DNA from: Thermococcus sp. 2319x1
Lineage (GTDB): Archaea; Methanobacteriota_B; Thermococci; Thermococcales; Thermococcaceae
Reading direction: 5' to 3'
NCBI RefSeq assembly: GCF_001484685.1
Contig: NZ_CP012200.1
Location: 986,321-1,050,320, forward strand
DNA: 64,000 nucleotides
Within the stretch, counting starts at the first letter, position 1; each line of letters begins with the position of its first letter. This document shows, piece after piece, positions 53,244 through 62,346 of this stretch. A program made the position numbers and the translations under genes. A model generated the notes under the pieces. It ran no database searches. It was not told the origin of the DNA and was given only the letters and a program-made list of their open reading frames with translations.

Positions 53244-55397
53244 TTACCCCATTTTCTTTTCTAAATATACCACAAGGGCGAGGAGTATCACAAGTGCGCC
53301 AATTATAAGATATGCCCCCCGTGACTTCAGTTCACCAACTTCCGCCCCTCTGCCCGCTTTTTCAAAGTTTATTGTGACATTTCCTTCCCCAATCACTGCC
53401 AGGGCTATGAAGTCCTCGTAACTCCTTATACCGAGTTCTCCTTCAATGGCTTTTCCCTTCCCCTTAAAAGCTCCTTTGAAGTTCGTAGATAAGGGATCAA
53501 AGTTTTCTTTTTCGTTGTTTAGGGTGAAGTAATACACCCTCAGCTCCACATCCCTATCTGAGGAAAGAGAAAATTTCAGCTTCTGACCTCTGAGAGAGGT
53601 GGCATTTATTATAAAAGTCCTCAGTCCTTCGCCGAATTCCCTTCTCCTAAGCTCGAAACTAACGTTTCTCAGCCCGTTGAGATAATCCGACACCAGTAAG
53701 ATGCCCTCGAAGTAGCCTTCTCCCTCGACCATTACCATAAAATCGCCCTCGGTGAACACTATGTAGTCGCTTCTTCCCCTCTCTTGCGTCGAAGATGCTA
53801 TGATCTTTCCTGAAAGGTCTAGGAGATGAATTCTAAGGTCCTTTCCCTGTCGTATGTGCCTCCCGTAGAGGACGGCAATCTTCTCCCCGTCCCATGGCTC
53901 AAAGGCGAAGGGAGGGGTTATCTCGTTCCCCATTACTCTATAAGGCAAGCCTACATGGTGGTGTTCGCTGGTGTAGTTGACCTTCGCGAGCCAGTTGTCG
54001 CCGTAAACCGGGAGTATCCCTATTCCCCTGACCTCCAGTTTTAGGGGAATCTCGATGTCGTTAACCGTCACGCTGAAATCTATCGGTTCATTGAGCATGA
54101 AACCCTGCGGTAGGCTTGGAAGCTTTAAAACGAGCGTTACCTGAGCATTTTGAACCACGTCAAGCTCCTCAATTTGAGTATCTCCATAGTAAAAGTAGGC
54201 CTTTATAGAATCCGGCAGCCCTCTAATGCCGAACTCCGCTTTTCCGTTGCCAACAACAGTTATAACATAGCTCACGCTTCCTCCAAGTATGCCCTTAGCG
54301 TAGGAATTGACCGCTTTTGCAGTCAGTTCTGCCTTTAGGAAGAGCGGGAAGGTAACAGAGTAGGAGCCCGATGTGACCCCAATGGTTAGAATTTGCACAT
54401 CTTCTGGAACTTTAAACTCGAGATATGCCTCTTCGTTTGGATTTATTGTAACATCGGCAAAGTAGGGCTCACCCACAATGGCGGAGTTCCGGTAGACAGC
54501 CACTTTTCCCAAGAAGCTTGCCTTCCCATCGTTTCTTAACCATACCCTCAGCTTTCCACCTTCCTTCTCAACCTTCACAAGAGAAATCTTTGGCATTTCG
54601 AAGTAAAAGCTCTCCTGCTTTACTACGCCATAGTCAATCAAAACTGTGCCTTGAGTTACATCTATGTCAAAGACCACTTCTCTCTCTTCCTTTGAGTTAA
54701 GGTAAACCTCTTTCTTGTCTAAGGTCATTCCGCTAACCAGAAGCTTAACCGTGACTCCAACAGGATCCCCATGGTTTTTAAGAAGGACGTGAAGCTTTTC
54801 ATCCCTCCAAATCTTCTCAATCGTCACAAGTTCCTTGAGAGAAGTTACCGTTATGGTCTTTGACAGCTTGGCTTCTTTTAGCATAAAAGTTAGCTGATTG
54901 TAGGAGGGGGAGATCTTCAAAGTTAAGCTTTCTCCGGGTTTGAGAACAACAGGCTGCTCCACTATTCCAACTCCCTGAGCAAGAACCATAAGTGCATCGC
55001 TGATTTCGTAATAACCCGTGTTCTTTACCTTTACCTTTATGTAGGCATCAAAGGACTCCACAAGGGACACCTCAAAGTCCTTCTTTTTTAGAACCTCAAC
55101 GCTAGAGTAGTTACCGCTTAGATGGAGCCTGAGGGTAAGCGTATCCAAATATAAGCTCCCGACTGTGTAGTTCACCCCATTGAAGAGAACACTTTCCCCA
55201 AAGTGAAGCCCCTTGATCAGGCTCGTGTTTTCACCATTTAAGAATAGAAAGACGATATCAGGATTGCTCTGGGAAACATCAAAAGTTACAGTGGTGTTAT
55301 CCACTATCAGAATATCATCCATTCCGAGCTCAACCGAGAGAGCAAAAGCGTTCCCGGCAAAGAGGAGAAGCATGAAAAGTGGTAAGGCTTTCCTCAT
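53244..55397 (-). CDS. Large surface protein with C-terminal anchor, ABC-exporter partner
   Basis: 717 residues. Signal peptide (ALPLFMLLLFAGNAFA), a series of CARDB-like or alpha-galactosidase-NEW3-like beta-sandwich modules (patterns such as VKPGESLTLKISPS, VKVKNTGYYEISDALMVLAQ, WLRNDGKASFLGKVAVYRN), and a final membrane helix (GAYLIIGALVILLALVVYLE). It is the third gene of an operon with an ABC ATPase and permease, 3 bases after the permease stop. Probably the extracytoplasmic component of that system. Confidence 0.75.
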   Translation of the reverse strand: MRKALPLFMLLLFAGNAFALSVELGMDDILIVDNTTVTFDVSQSNPDIVFLFLNGENTSLIKGLHFGESVLFNGVNYTVGSLYLDTLTLRLHLSGNYSSVEVLKKKDFEVSLVESFDAYIKVKVKNTGYYEISDALMVLAQGVGIVEQPVVLKPGESLTLKISPSYNQLTFMLKEAKLSKTITVTSLKELVTIEKIWRDEKLHVLLKNHGDPVGVTVKLLVSGMTLDKKEVYLNSKEEREVVFDIDVTQGTVLIDYGVVKQESFYFEMPKISLVKVEKEGGKLRVWLRNDGKASFLGKVAVYRNSAIVGEPYFADVTINPNEEAYLEFKVPEDVQILTIGVTSGSYSVTFPLFLKAELTAKAVNSYAKGILGGSVSYVITVVGNGKAEFGIRGLPDSIKAYFYYGDTQIEELDVVQNAQVTLVLKLPSLPQGFMLNEPIDFSVTVNDIEIPLKLEVRGIGILPVYGDNWLAKVNYTSEHHHVGLPYRVMGNEITPPFAFEPWDGEKIAVLYGRHIRQGKDLRIHLLDLSGKIIASSTQERGRSDYIVFTEGDFMVMVEGEGYFEGILLVSDYLNGLRNVSFELRRREFGEGLRTFIINATSLRGQKLKFSLSSDRDVELRVYYFTLNNEKENFDPLSTNFKGAFKGKGKAIEGELGIRSYEDFIALAVIGEGNVTINFEKAGRGAEVGELKSRGAYLIIGALVILLALVVYLEKKMG

Positions 55398-55400
55398 GGC

Positions 55401-56198
55401 TCATCCCTCATACTCCTTCCTGTATAAACCCAAGAGAGTAAAAATAAGGCTCAGCAAGACAACACTAACGAAAAACAGAGCACTCATAGCTGAATCTCCT
55501 TTGTAGCTGTCCAGTCCAGTGTGAAGCGTAAAACCCCTCTTTAGCAAAACCCCTATTTGATAGCTCAGGTTAAAGCGCTCCGGGTTATCAAAAAAGGGCA
55601 ACTGTGGGAGTATGAATTGAGCAGTAAACACCAGCCCAAAGCTTGCAAGGGATGCGTAGAGGGGTCTCGAAAGAACCACTGAGAGAAGCATTGAAACCGC
55701 CCCAAGGCTTCCAAGAACGAGAACTGTAACCCCAAGGGCAAAGAGGAAGTCGTCAAAAGTTGCCCTAAATCCCTCAAAGCCCGATTTGTAGAGAAGAACC
55801 ATGTAAACCTGCATCACAAAGTAGGGGATGCCAAAAATCATGAGCACAGCAGTAATCCCAGAAAGAAACTTGCCAAATACTATTTCGCTTTTCTTTATCG
55901 GTTTTACGAGGAGAAGTCTTATCGTGCCCCTGTCAATTTCACTTGCGAGCAAATCGCTCATAACAATAATAACGACCAGCTGGCCGATTACACTCGCCCA
56001 GAAGTTTATTAAAAACTGGGAAACGTTTATCTGGAATGAAATCTCCAAGGCTTTCGCGCTGTATTCGGTTATCTCCTCATGGGTGAAAAAGTAGACTATC
56101 ACGGGAAGAAGCATCAAAACCAGCATTACCTTAAGACGCCTTGATTTTAAAAGCCTATAAACCTCGTTTTGATATAGAACGCTAATCACTTTCCTCAC
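55401..56198 (-). CDS. ABC-2 type permease
   Basis: 265 residues with six membrane helices. ASEIDRGTIRLLLVKPIKKS followed by EIVFGKFLSGITAVLMIFGI is typical of NatB/ABC-2 permeases. It overlaps the ATPase gene by 17 bases and precedes the surface protein gene. Direction of transport is outward by family; substrate unknown. Confidence 0.86.
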   Translation of the reverse strand: MRKVISVLYQNEVYRLLKSRRLKVMLVLMLLPVIVYFFTHEEITEYSAKALEISFQINVSQFLINFWASVIGQLVVIIVMSDLLASEIDRGTIRLLLVKPIKKSEIVFGKFLSGITAVLMIFGIPYFVMQVYMVLLYKSGFEGFRATFDDFLFALGVTVLVLGSLGAVSMLLSVVLSRPLYASLASFGLVFTAQFILPQLPFFDNPERFNLSYQIGVLLKRGFTLHTGLDSYKGDSAMSALFFVSVVLLSLIFTLLGLYRKEYEG

Positions 56199-57120
56199 CT
56201 ATGCTGAACTTTTCCATAAGAATTCTCTCAAGCGGGCTTGTGTGGGGTTTGAAAAGCTTTAGGCGAATACCCCGGGAAACTAAATGCTTCGGGAACTGCA
56301 GGAAAAACTCGTCAAGGAACCTCGGATCGACTTTAACCCTAATTATGTTCTCCTCCTCCCAGACTTCCCTAACGTATGGCTTTTCCTTTAGGAACTCAAT
56401 TGCTATCTTGTTGTCCGAAGTGGAAACATCATAATCGTTTTCCTCTATCTCCGTCAGCTCACTTATCTTTCCCTGGGCTATCAAACGGCCCTGATTTATA
56501 AGGCCAACGTAGTTGCACATCTTCTCAACTTCGCTCACTATGTGTGAGCTTACAAAAATAGTCTTTCCTTCCTTTGCCAAGGAGAGGATTTTTCCTATGA
56601 ACTCTATTCTCCCTAGAGGGTCAAGATTGGCTGTGGGTTCGTCCAGTATTAAAAGTTCCGGATTACCAATTAGAGCAGAGGCAAAAGCTACCCTTTGTTT
56701 TTGTCCCGAGGAGAGTTCCTTTATTTTGTTCAAGGCTAATCTACCAACCCCAACGTAGCGCATAAGCTCCTTCGCCTGTTCCCTAGCTTCCTCCTTTTTT
56801 AAGCCTGAAAGTCTGCCCATATAAGTCAGAAAGTCAAAGATCGTCATATCATCATAGGCTATGGGTATTTCGGGCATATAGCCAACGTTTTTCATTATCT
56901 CAACTCTCTTTTGGGGCATCTCAAGGTTAAAAATTCTGATTTCTCCATAAGTGGGTCTCAATGCCGCCGTGAGCATTTTAATAGTGGTGGTTTTACCAGC
57001 ACCATTGGGCCCCAAAAAGCCATAGACAACCCCTTTAGGAACTTTAAGGTTAAGATGATAGATTATGTTCCTTTTTCCGAAAAACTTTGTGAGATCTCTG
57101 GTTTCTATAACGTATTCCAT
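56182..57120 (-). CDS. ABC transporter ATP-binding protein
   Basis: 312 residues from ATG 57120 (the frame opens earlier). Walker A GPNGAGKTTTIKML, signature LSSGQKQRVAFASAL, Walker B LLILDEPTANLDP, H-loop FVSSHIVSEVE. The C-terminal 90-residue extension is usual in the CcmA/NatA group. First gene of the three-gene exporter operon. Confidence 0.9.
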   Translation of the reverse strand: MEYVIETRDLTKFFGKRNIIYHLNLKVPKGVVYGFLGPNGAGKTTTIKMLTAALRPTYGEIRIFNLEMPQKRVEIMKNVGYMPEIPIAYDDMTIFDFLTYMGRLSGLKKEEAREQAKELMRYVGVGRLALNKIKELSSGQKQRVAFASALIGNPELLILDEPTANLDPLGRIEFIGKILSLAKEGKTIFVSSHIVSEVEKMCNYVGLINQGRLIAQGKISELTEIEENDYDVSTSDNKIAIEFLKEKPYVREVWEEENIIRVKVDPRFLDEFFLQFPKHLVSRGIRLKLFKPHTSPLERILMEKFSIGEESD

Positions 57121-57230
57121 CTTCAACACCAGACTGTAGACGATGATCTTAACCAATAGATAATAATCTAAAACGAAGTTAAATGTTTTGTGGAATTCTG
57201 TCTTAGTTTCTGTATACAGATTTTGCCAGC

Positions 57231-57536
57231 ATGGCTCATAGTTCCACCCACGTTCACGGGTTCGTGAGCGTGCATGAAGTCGTAGATGAGGACTTCCTTA
57301 AAAGCATTGAAGCAACAGATGAAAAAGAAGGAGTAAAAAACGCTGGAGACATCAGGCCCGGAAAGCTACCGAAAAAAGAGCTTAACAAAATGCTGATAAC
57401 CTCAATCGTGCGCAGGTTAAGAAGATTGTACTTCAGCGTCCCAAAAAGTGAGGACAGAATACTAATCGAAGAAACCCTTGAGGACCTCACCCAACTAATG
57501 CTAATCAACAACATTGCAACGTTTGTAGTGCTATGA
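57231..57536 (+). CDS. Hypothetical protein, probable element cargo
   Basis: 101 residues. Soluble, charged, with a C-terminal helical segment (KMLITSIVRRLRRLYFSVPK, ILIEETLEDLTQLMLINNI). No motif recognised and no clear ribosome-binding site; an ATG start at 57231 is assumed. It lies in the 1.1-kb stretch between the ABC operon and tRNA-Val that carries other element-like remnants. Confidence 0.5.
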   Translation: MAHSSTHVHGFVSVHEVVDEDFLKSIEATDEKEGVKNAGDIRPGKLPKKELNKMLITSIVRRLRRLYFSVPKSEDRILIEETLEDLTQLMLINNIATFVVL

Positions 57537-57633
57537 AATACACCATCACAACTGTTACCTCTATCATTTCAATTTTCATTTCACAGCAACTTGCCAACTT
57601 CCTGACCATTGATTTTTATCACCCATACCCTCA

Positions 57634-58016
57634 TCATCCACCCCTTCGGCTCCAATTCAAATATTTTATCTTCATTTTTTCCTTAACCTTGAGTTCAATA
57701 TAATGCCTTCCACTCTTGTAGTCAATCTGAACCACATCACCATCAACTTCCATAACAACCCTTTTTCCGAAGGACCCAAGAGGCCAACAAATCCAATAAG
57801 ACCAAGGACGAATCCCACAAATTCATAGAAATCCTTTTCCGTAGTATCCAAGGTTTTTGAATAGACTGCTTCTCTGACCCCGACATACTTAGATGTAATC
57901 AAGCTGAACGTATTATCCCAATAAATTGTGTATTTCCCGACACCGTACTTGCTAACATTTACAATGATATGGATCGGGCTCGTAAGCCTCCCATAATCGA
58001 CACGGCTCACCCCCAT
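57634..58016 (-). pseudogene. Frameshifted one-TM protein, probable element cargo
   Basis: From ATG 58016 the frame reads VDYGRLTSPIHIIVNVSKYG to FVGFVLGLIGFVGLLGPSEK (a membrane helix). At the A5 run (57762-57766) the sensible continuation moves to another frame: RVVMEVDGDVVQIDYKSGRH to YLNWSRRGG and TGA at 57634-57636. One extra A would restore it. The unshifted frame ends as a basic tail at 57672. Beta-rich domains on both sides of a single membrane helix; no family recognised. Confidence 0.55.
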
Positions 58017-58066
58017 ACACAATTTTAGAGTGGTCTGTGTACACACTCATAAAAGAAGGGCTCTCA

Positions 58067-58302
58067 ATGGAGAAAAGGCACGAAAGAAGCGAAAGACAAG
58101 GCTCAATATCACAGTTGATGAAGAGGTCGGCGAAGTGTTTGAGCGGCTTTACATTAAAAAGTCTAAGTTCATTAATGACCTCCTCAGAATCGTTCTTTTT
58201 GGGGAGGGCGATATTATGAATTTCTTAGAATCGTTATGGTGGGCCCGCGGGGATTCGAACCCCGGACCTTCGCCGTGTGAGGGCGACGTCATAACCAGCT
58301 AG
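58067..58302 (+). pseudogene. Possible N-terminal fragment of an SSV-type integrase, int(N), reading into tRNA-Val
   Basis: The frame covers a ribbon-helix-helix-like segment (KTRLNITVDEEVGEVFERLY) and runs without a stop into the antisense of tRNA-Val (WWARGDSNPGPSPCEGDVIT), ending inside the tRNA gene. In SSV-type integration the integrase gene is cut at attP, leaving int(N) overlapping the 3' half of an intact tRNA, which is the geometry here. The natural ATG 58067 is out of frame unless the A4 run at 58073-58076 had one more A. No int(C) is in the window. Confidence 0.4.
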
Positions 58303-58313
58303 ACCACGGGCCC
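58237..58313 (-). tRNA. tRNA-Val(CAC)
   Basis: The minus strand gives GGGCCCG acceptor paired with CGGGCCC, a D arm, the anticodon arm TCGCC-CTCACAC-GGCGA with anticodon CAC, T arm CGGGG-TTCGAAT-CCCCG, discriminator A and encoded CCA. All stems pair. A TATA box (ATTTATAAGC on the minus strand, 58347-58357) is properly placed. No intron. Confidence 0.95.
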
Positions 58314-58389
58314 GCCCAAGTGGTCATCCATATCTCTCCAAGCATTGCTTATAAATTTTTCTTACCCTTTACTGATACTGTCGGGATAA

Positions 58390-58428
58390 GCAGTGGGGCG
58401 TCAGGTTTAAATCCCAGACACTGCCACA
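58390..58428 (+). other. tRNA-like 3' fragment
   Basis: GCAGTG (58390-58395) pairs with CACTGC (58419-58424), and between them AGGTTTAAATCCC resembles a T arm. D and anticodon arms are absent. It could be an old tRNA end left by recombination next to tRNA-Val. The rest of the 294 bases between tRNA-Val and the helicase gene shows nothing else. Confidence 0.25.
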
Positions 58429-58606
58429 GAATAAGAAAGGGGGAATATGCAAGCTGAAACCATTATTCACCATTTACTCCCTTAAAACCCTTTCTCCGAA
58501 AAAATCCCACCAGAAAAGATAATCAGAGCAATAAACCTCCAAGTTTAAACGATTTTTTCCAAAATTTGACAACGGCACAGGATTGCATTGGTTCTTCAAG
58601 TTTTAA

Positions 58607-61114
58607 TCACTCATTTCTTAACTTTCTTCCTTCCTCCAGTTCCCTTCTCAGAGTTCTTGCCTCAAACTCTGCATCTTTTGCTCTAAATACCTTGGCTATC
58701 CTTTCGATTGCCTCGAGCTTTCTGATTATGCCGTCGAGCCATGTAAAGATGTCCCCAGGATAGAGCACGAGGGAGTACTGCTTTCTGAAGTAATCTGCAA
58801 TCTGTGTTGGATGCTTCCCCTGTCTTCTGAGCTCGATTATCGTGGATGAAACCCGCTCCATGGCATATTCCGTACATTCTTCTTCCTCGCACATAAAGAA
58901 GTCTTGGTAAATCAGAAACAGCTTGTCCTGCACGTTTGGACTGACCTCCGGCAGAACTTTTTCGAGCTCCTCTAAGATAGAGGCAAAGCTTGGGGAAAAA
59001 ATGTTGCTGCTCAGTCTTCCTCTCACGGCACTTTCAAGCTCTCTCTGGAGCATTCCTGTGAGATAAACGTTCTCAAATGGTAAAAGCTTAATTGCCATCT
59101 CCCTTGGGTGTCTTTTGAAGAGGCTTTCCCTTATAAACTGAGCCTCCTTTGGAAGGAGAAAGCTCATGCTCACGGCCCTTCCGTATGGGGTAACGTCTAC
59201 AATCTTGCCCCTCACCTTTACAAAGTCGAATTCTTCAAGCTTTTCAAGAACTTTTTCGGCATTTTGATTTGCTCCGAGGCAGAGGGACTGTACCTTTTCG
59301 ATATCGTCAAGGTAAGAGAAAACACAAGAGTGAGCCAGAACTTGATCTAGCTCAAGCTCATCACTCCATTCAACGTGAACAGGTTCAATTGATGCCGTCA
59401 AAAGTTTAAACGCCACTTCATCTTCACTTCCGTCCATCTGAGCAGAATACTTTCTACCGGGCTCCACTATGAGATAAACCTTGCCCTTTTCGTGATACAA
59501 AGGCCTGCCAGCCCTTCCAAGCATTTGGTGGAATTCCCTAACAGTGAGCCATTTGTTCCCCATTGCGAGGCTTTCGAAGATTACCTGAGAGGCCGGAAAG
59601 TCAACTCCCGCCCCTAGGGCAGCGGTTGTTACAACGACGTCAAGCATTTGGGCTTGAAACTCCATTTCAGTGAGCTTCCTCTGGGGATAGGGCAAACCGC
59701 TGTGATAGGGCTTTGCCTTCAAACCCCTGCTCGTTAAAAATGCCGCAAGTTCGTGACACCTCTTTCTTGAGAATGTAAACACTATGCTCTGTCCCTTAAA
59801 ACCCTGGGGAGACTTTCTCATTGTTTCAGCTTTGCACAGCTGAGCAATATGACGCCACTTCTCGTTTTCGTTTCTCGCTATTATCACGTGCCTCTCAAGT
59901 GCAACTGGTCTCTCATCGTAAAGAACAAGCTTCAACCCAAGTTCTTTTGCAAGATCTTGAGGATTTCCAATCGTTGCGCTCAAACCTATGAACTGGGCAT
60001 TTGGATAGAGCTTTCTGAGTCTTGCAATAAGGCCATCAAGCCTTGCTCCCCTTTCTTCGTCGTCCAGCATGTGAATCTCATCTATGACTATTGTTCCGAC
60101 GTTCCCTATTTCCCTCCCAGCCCTTAGGAGGTAATCAATGCCCTCGTAAGTTCCAACTATTATTTCGGCATCTATACCTGTATCGACAACAACGAGCTCA
60201 TCTTTGGTCTTTATCCTGCTCATTCCAACCCTTATAGCGACCCTAAGGCCGAGCTTTGAGTACCTCCTCTTGAAGTCCTCGTACTTTTGGTTTGCCAGAG
60301 CCACAAGCGGCACCAAGAAAAGAAACTTTTTCCCTTTGAGGGCTTTTGGAATGCCAGCGAGTTCCCCAATGAGAGTTTTCCCACTCGCCGTTGCGGAAAC
60401 TATCAGCAGGTTTTCTCCTTCGAGAAGTCCATTCTGCAGAGCTAAAACCTGAACTGGAAGGAGTTTTTCTACGCCTTCTTCTTTTAGAACCTCCTTAAAC
60501 TCTTCCGGGATGCTTACCTCATCTATGGACAGCTCTTTAACATTAACATGTTTTGGCTCCAGTTCGTCCCACTTCGTAACCTCTGGATTTTTTGTCGGGT
60601 CAAAACGGGGATCAAAGACAGCCAGAACTTTATTTAGATCTTTAAATCTCTCAAGAAGTTTTTTTGCTTGGTCAAGCATTCCAAGGCTTCTAAACCTATA
60701 GCGGAGCTCGTTTTTGAGTTCTTCCTCGGCACAGCTCTCACAGATAAATTCATGGTGATATCTTATCCTATTCCCTTCCGTCAGCACGGTTATTTTCCCA
60801 TTTAAAAGACAGAGTCTGCAAAGCTCTGCTTTCTCAACCCTCTTGTTTTGAAGCCTCACCCTGAAATACTCTTCCCATTCTGCGGCATCGGAGGTTAAGA
60901 CGATTCTCGCAGCTTTCAGCATTTTTTCAATCTCTTTTGGATTTTGATAGTTGCTCCCTTCCAGAACCTTGAAAAGTTTTCCAGCTCTCATTATCAATCT
61001 AAAAACCCTCTCCGCCTTTAGGTTTTGAATCTGAGAAAGCTTTTCGAGTTCATCCTCAATGTAGAATGCTTCAAGCTCACCGCTCTTTTTTCCTTTTCTG
61101 ATTACAAAGAGCAT
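58607..61114 (-). CDS. Ski2-like DExH helicase with N-terminal zinc module (ASH-Ski2 type)
   Basis: 835 residues from ATG 61114 (the frame opens earlier but inside the Lrp gene). An N-terminal domain of about 190 residues holds a zinc knuckle pair (CRLCLLNGK, then CESC). The helicase core follows: SATASGKTLIGELAG, VIDEIHMLD, GLSATIG, and QMLGRAGRP. A helical Ski2-type C-terminus ends the protein. It matches the archaea-specific ASH-Ski2 group described in Thermococcales as a partner of aRNase J in RNA turnover; that link is from memory of the family. It overlaps no coding sequence and follows the Lrp gene by 5 bases. Confidence 0.82.
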   Translation of the reverse strand: MLFVIRKGKKSGELEAFYIEDELEKLSQIQNLKAERVFRLIMRAGKLFKVLEGSNYQNPKEIEKMLKAARIVLTSDAAEWEEYFRVRLQNKRVEKAELCRLCLLNGKITVLTEGNRIRYHHEFICESCAEEELKNELRYRFRSLGMLDQAKKLLERFKDLNKVLAVFDPRFDPTKNPEVTKWDELEPKHVNVKELSIDEVSIPEEFKEVLKEEGVEKLLPVQVLALQNGLLEGENLLIVSATASGKTLIGELAGIPKALKGKKFLFLVPLVALANQKYEDFKRRYSKLGLRVAIRVGMSRIKTKDELVVVDTGIDAEIIVGTYEGIDYLLRAGREIGNVGTIVIDEIHMLDDEERGARLDGLIARLRKLYPNAQFIGLSATIGNPQDLAKELGLKLVLYDERPVALERHVIIARNENEKWRHIAQLCKAETMRKSPQGFKGQSIVFTFSRKRCHELAAFLTSRGLKAKPYHSGLPYPQRKLTEMEFQAQMLDVVVTTAALGAGVDFPASQVIFESLAMGNKWLTVREFHQMLGRAGRPLYHEKGKVYLIVEPGRKYSAQMDGSEDEVAFKLLTASIEPVHVEWSDELELDQVLAHSCVFSYLDDIEKVQSLCLGANQNAEKVLEKLEEFDFVKVRGKIVDVTPYGRAVSMSFLLPKEAQFIRESLFKRHPREMAIKLLPFENVYLTGMLQRELESAVRGRLSSNIFSPSFASILEELEKVLPEVSPNVQDKLFLIYQDFFMCEEEECTEYAMERVSSTIIELRRQGKHPTQIADYFRKQYSLVLYPGDIFTWLDGIIRKLEAIERIAKVFRAKDAEFEARTLRRELEEGRKLRNE

Positions 61115-61119
61115 CCCTA

Positions 61120-61602
61120 TCATCTCCTTTGGGAGCCCTTGGAAATCTGAACTCCATTGTCTTTTATGACATCGAGGATTATGGTAACCCTCCATCGTCG
61201 GAGGTTTTTGCGAAAATATCTTTGAGAGAGAAGTCTTAAAAAGCTTTTCAGCTCGTCCGTGTTCCTGAAGTTAGCCCTTATCATCACCTGAAACTCCCCG
61301 GTTTTTTTATAGATGCCCAAGACGTTTTCGAGAGTTCCTATCTCTTGCAAAACCATCTCAGCTTGGGGATCATCGGCGAGGAGTTCAAGCTCGATTAAAG
61401 CCAGCAAATACTCCTCAAGAAAAGCAGGCTCCACAAGAGCTGAATAACCCCTTATCGCGCCGAGTCGCTCGAGTTTATCCACCCTATTCTTTATGCTCGC
61501 TACAGATAACCCAAGTTTTTTACTGAGGTCTGTGAAGGTAATCCTACCGTTCTTTCTAAGCTCCAACAGAATTTTTTTGTCGATTTCGTCTATGTCCACC
61601 AT
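61120..61602 (-). CDS. Lrp/AsnC-family transcriptional regulator
   Basis: 160 residues from ATG 61602 (ATG 61611 also in frame). N-terminal winged helix-turn-helix (DEIDKKILLELRKNGRITFT, LSKKLGLSVASIKNRVDKLE) and C-terminal RAM-like ligand domain. A TATA-like ATTTAAATATCTT... region lies about 25 bases upstream, shared with the divergent surroundings. Regulated genes unknown, but the helicase is cotranscribed. Confidence 0.88.
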   Translation of the reverse strand: MVDIDEIDKKILLELRKNGRITFTDLSKKLGLSVASIKNRVDKLERLGAIRGYSALVEPAFLEEYLLALIELELLADDPQAEMVLQEIGTLENVLGIYKKTGEFQVMIRANFRNTDELKSFLRLLSQRYFRKNLRRWRVTIILDVIKDNGVQISKGSQRR

Positions 61603-61642
61603 ATCAATCAAAAATATTGAAGAGAAGATATTTAAGTTTTCG

Positions 61643-62341
61643 CTACTCTACCGGGTGCACCTGAGGGAGGGTTGAAAGCTTTATCGGCGCTCCAAATGCC
61701 CTATCCCCCGCATCCCCAAGGCCGGGGAGTATATAGCCTTTATCGTTGAGCTCCCTGTCTATCTTTGTTACGAATATCTCAACTTCTGGGAATTTTTCCT
61801 TTATCCTGCTTATTCCTTCAGGAGCCGCAAGAACACCCAATACAATTATCCTCTTTGGAGTACCGTATTTCTTGACCTCTTCTATTACCCTCAGCAGGGT
61901 TGAGCCGGTGGCTATCATGGGATCGGCTATGATGACAGTGTCTTCGGGCGTTATCTGGGGGATTTTTATGTAGTTCATCTCTATCTCAAACTTTGGAGCT
62001 TTTCCTCTTGATGCCGAGACTATACCAATCCTCGCATGTTCAAAGACCTTTACAAGGCCTTCCATTAGGGGAACAGCGGCTCTAAGGACTGTTACTATGA
62101 CCACGTTTCTCCTGTCCTTGACTATTATTCCCTCAGTTTCTTCCAAAGGTGTCTCGACTTTTACTTTCTCTGTCTCCATTGTCTTGATTATCTCATAACC
62201 CATAAACCTTCCAAGCTTTACAAGCCCTTTTCTAAAGGCTATGGAGTCTGTCTCTTTATCTCTAAGCTCTGTTAGTACTTCCATCAGATATGGGGAGTCA
62301 TCAAAGGAGTAAACACCTTTCCACCTCTTATCCTCTATCAT
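61643..62341 (-). CDS. upp: Uracil phosphoribosyltransferase
   Basis: 232 residues from ATG 62341, with GAGGTGAT upstream. [20 protein letters not shown] and the PRPP loop [20 protein letters not shown] are diagnostic; C-terminal GDAGDRAFG binds uracil. It salvages uracil to UMP. Directly downstream of the uracil permease gene with only a few bases between, so uptake and salvage are coupled. Confidence 0.95.
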   Translation of the reverse strand: MIEDKRWKGVYSFDDSPYLMEVLTELRDKETDSIAFRKGLVKLGRFMGYEIIKTMETEKVKVETPLEETEGIIVKDRRNVVIVTVLRAAVPLMEGLVKVFEHARIGIVSASRGKAPKFEIEMNYIKIPQITPEDTVIIADPMIATGSTLLRVIEEVKKYGTPKRIIVLGVLAAPEGISRIKEKFPEVEIFVTKIDRELNDKGYILPGLGDAGDRAFGAPIKLSTLPQVHPVE

Positions 62342-62346
62342 CTCGA

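Noticed and set aside
57231-58046. Restriction-modification or toxin-antitoxin cassette in the element relic
   Set aside because: Neither ORF shows a nuclease, methylase, HEPN, MNT, VapC or RelE motif.
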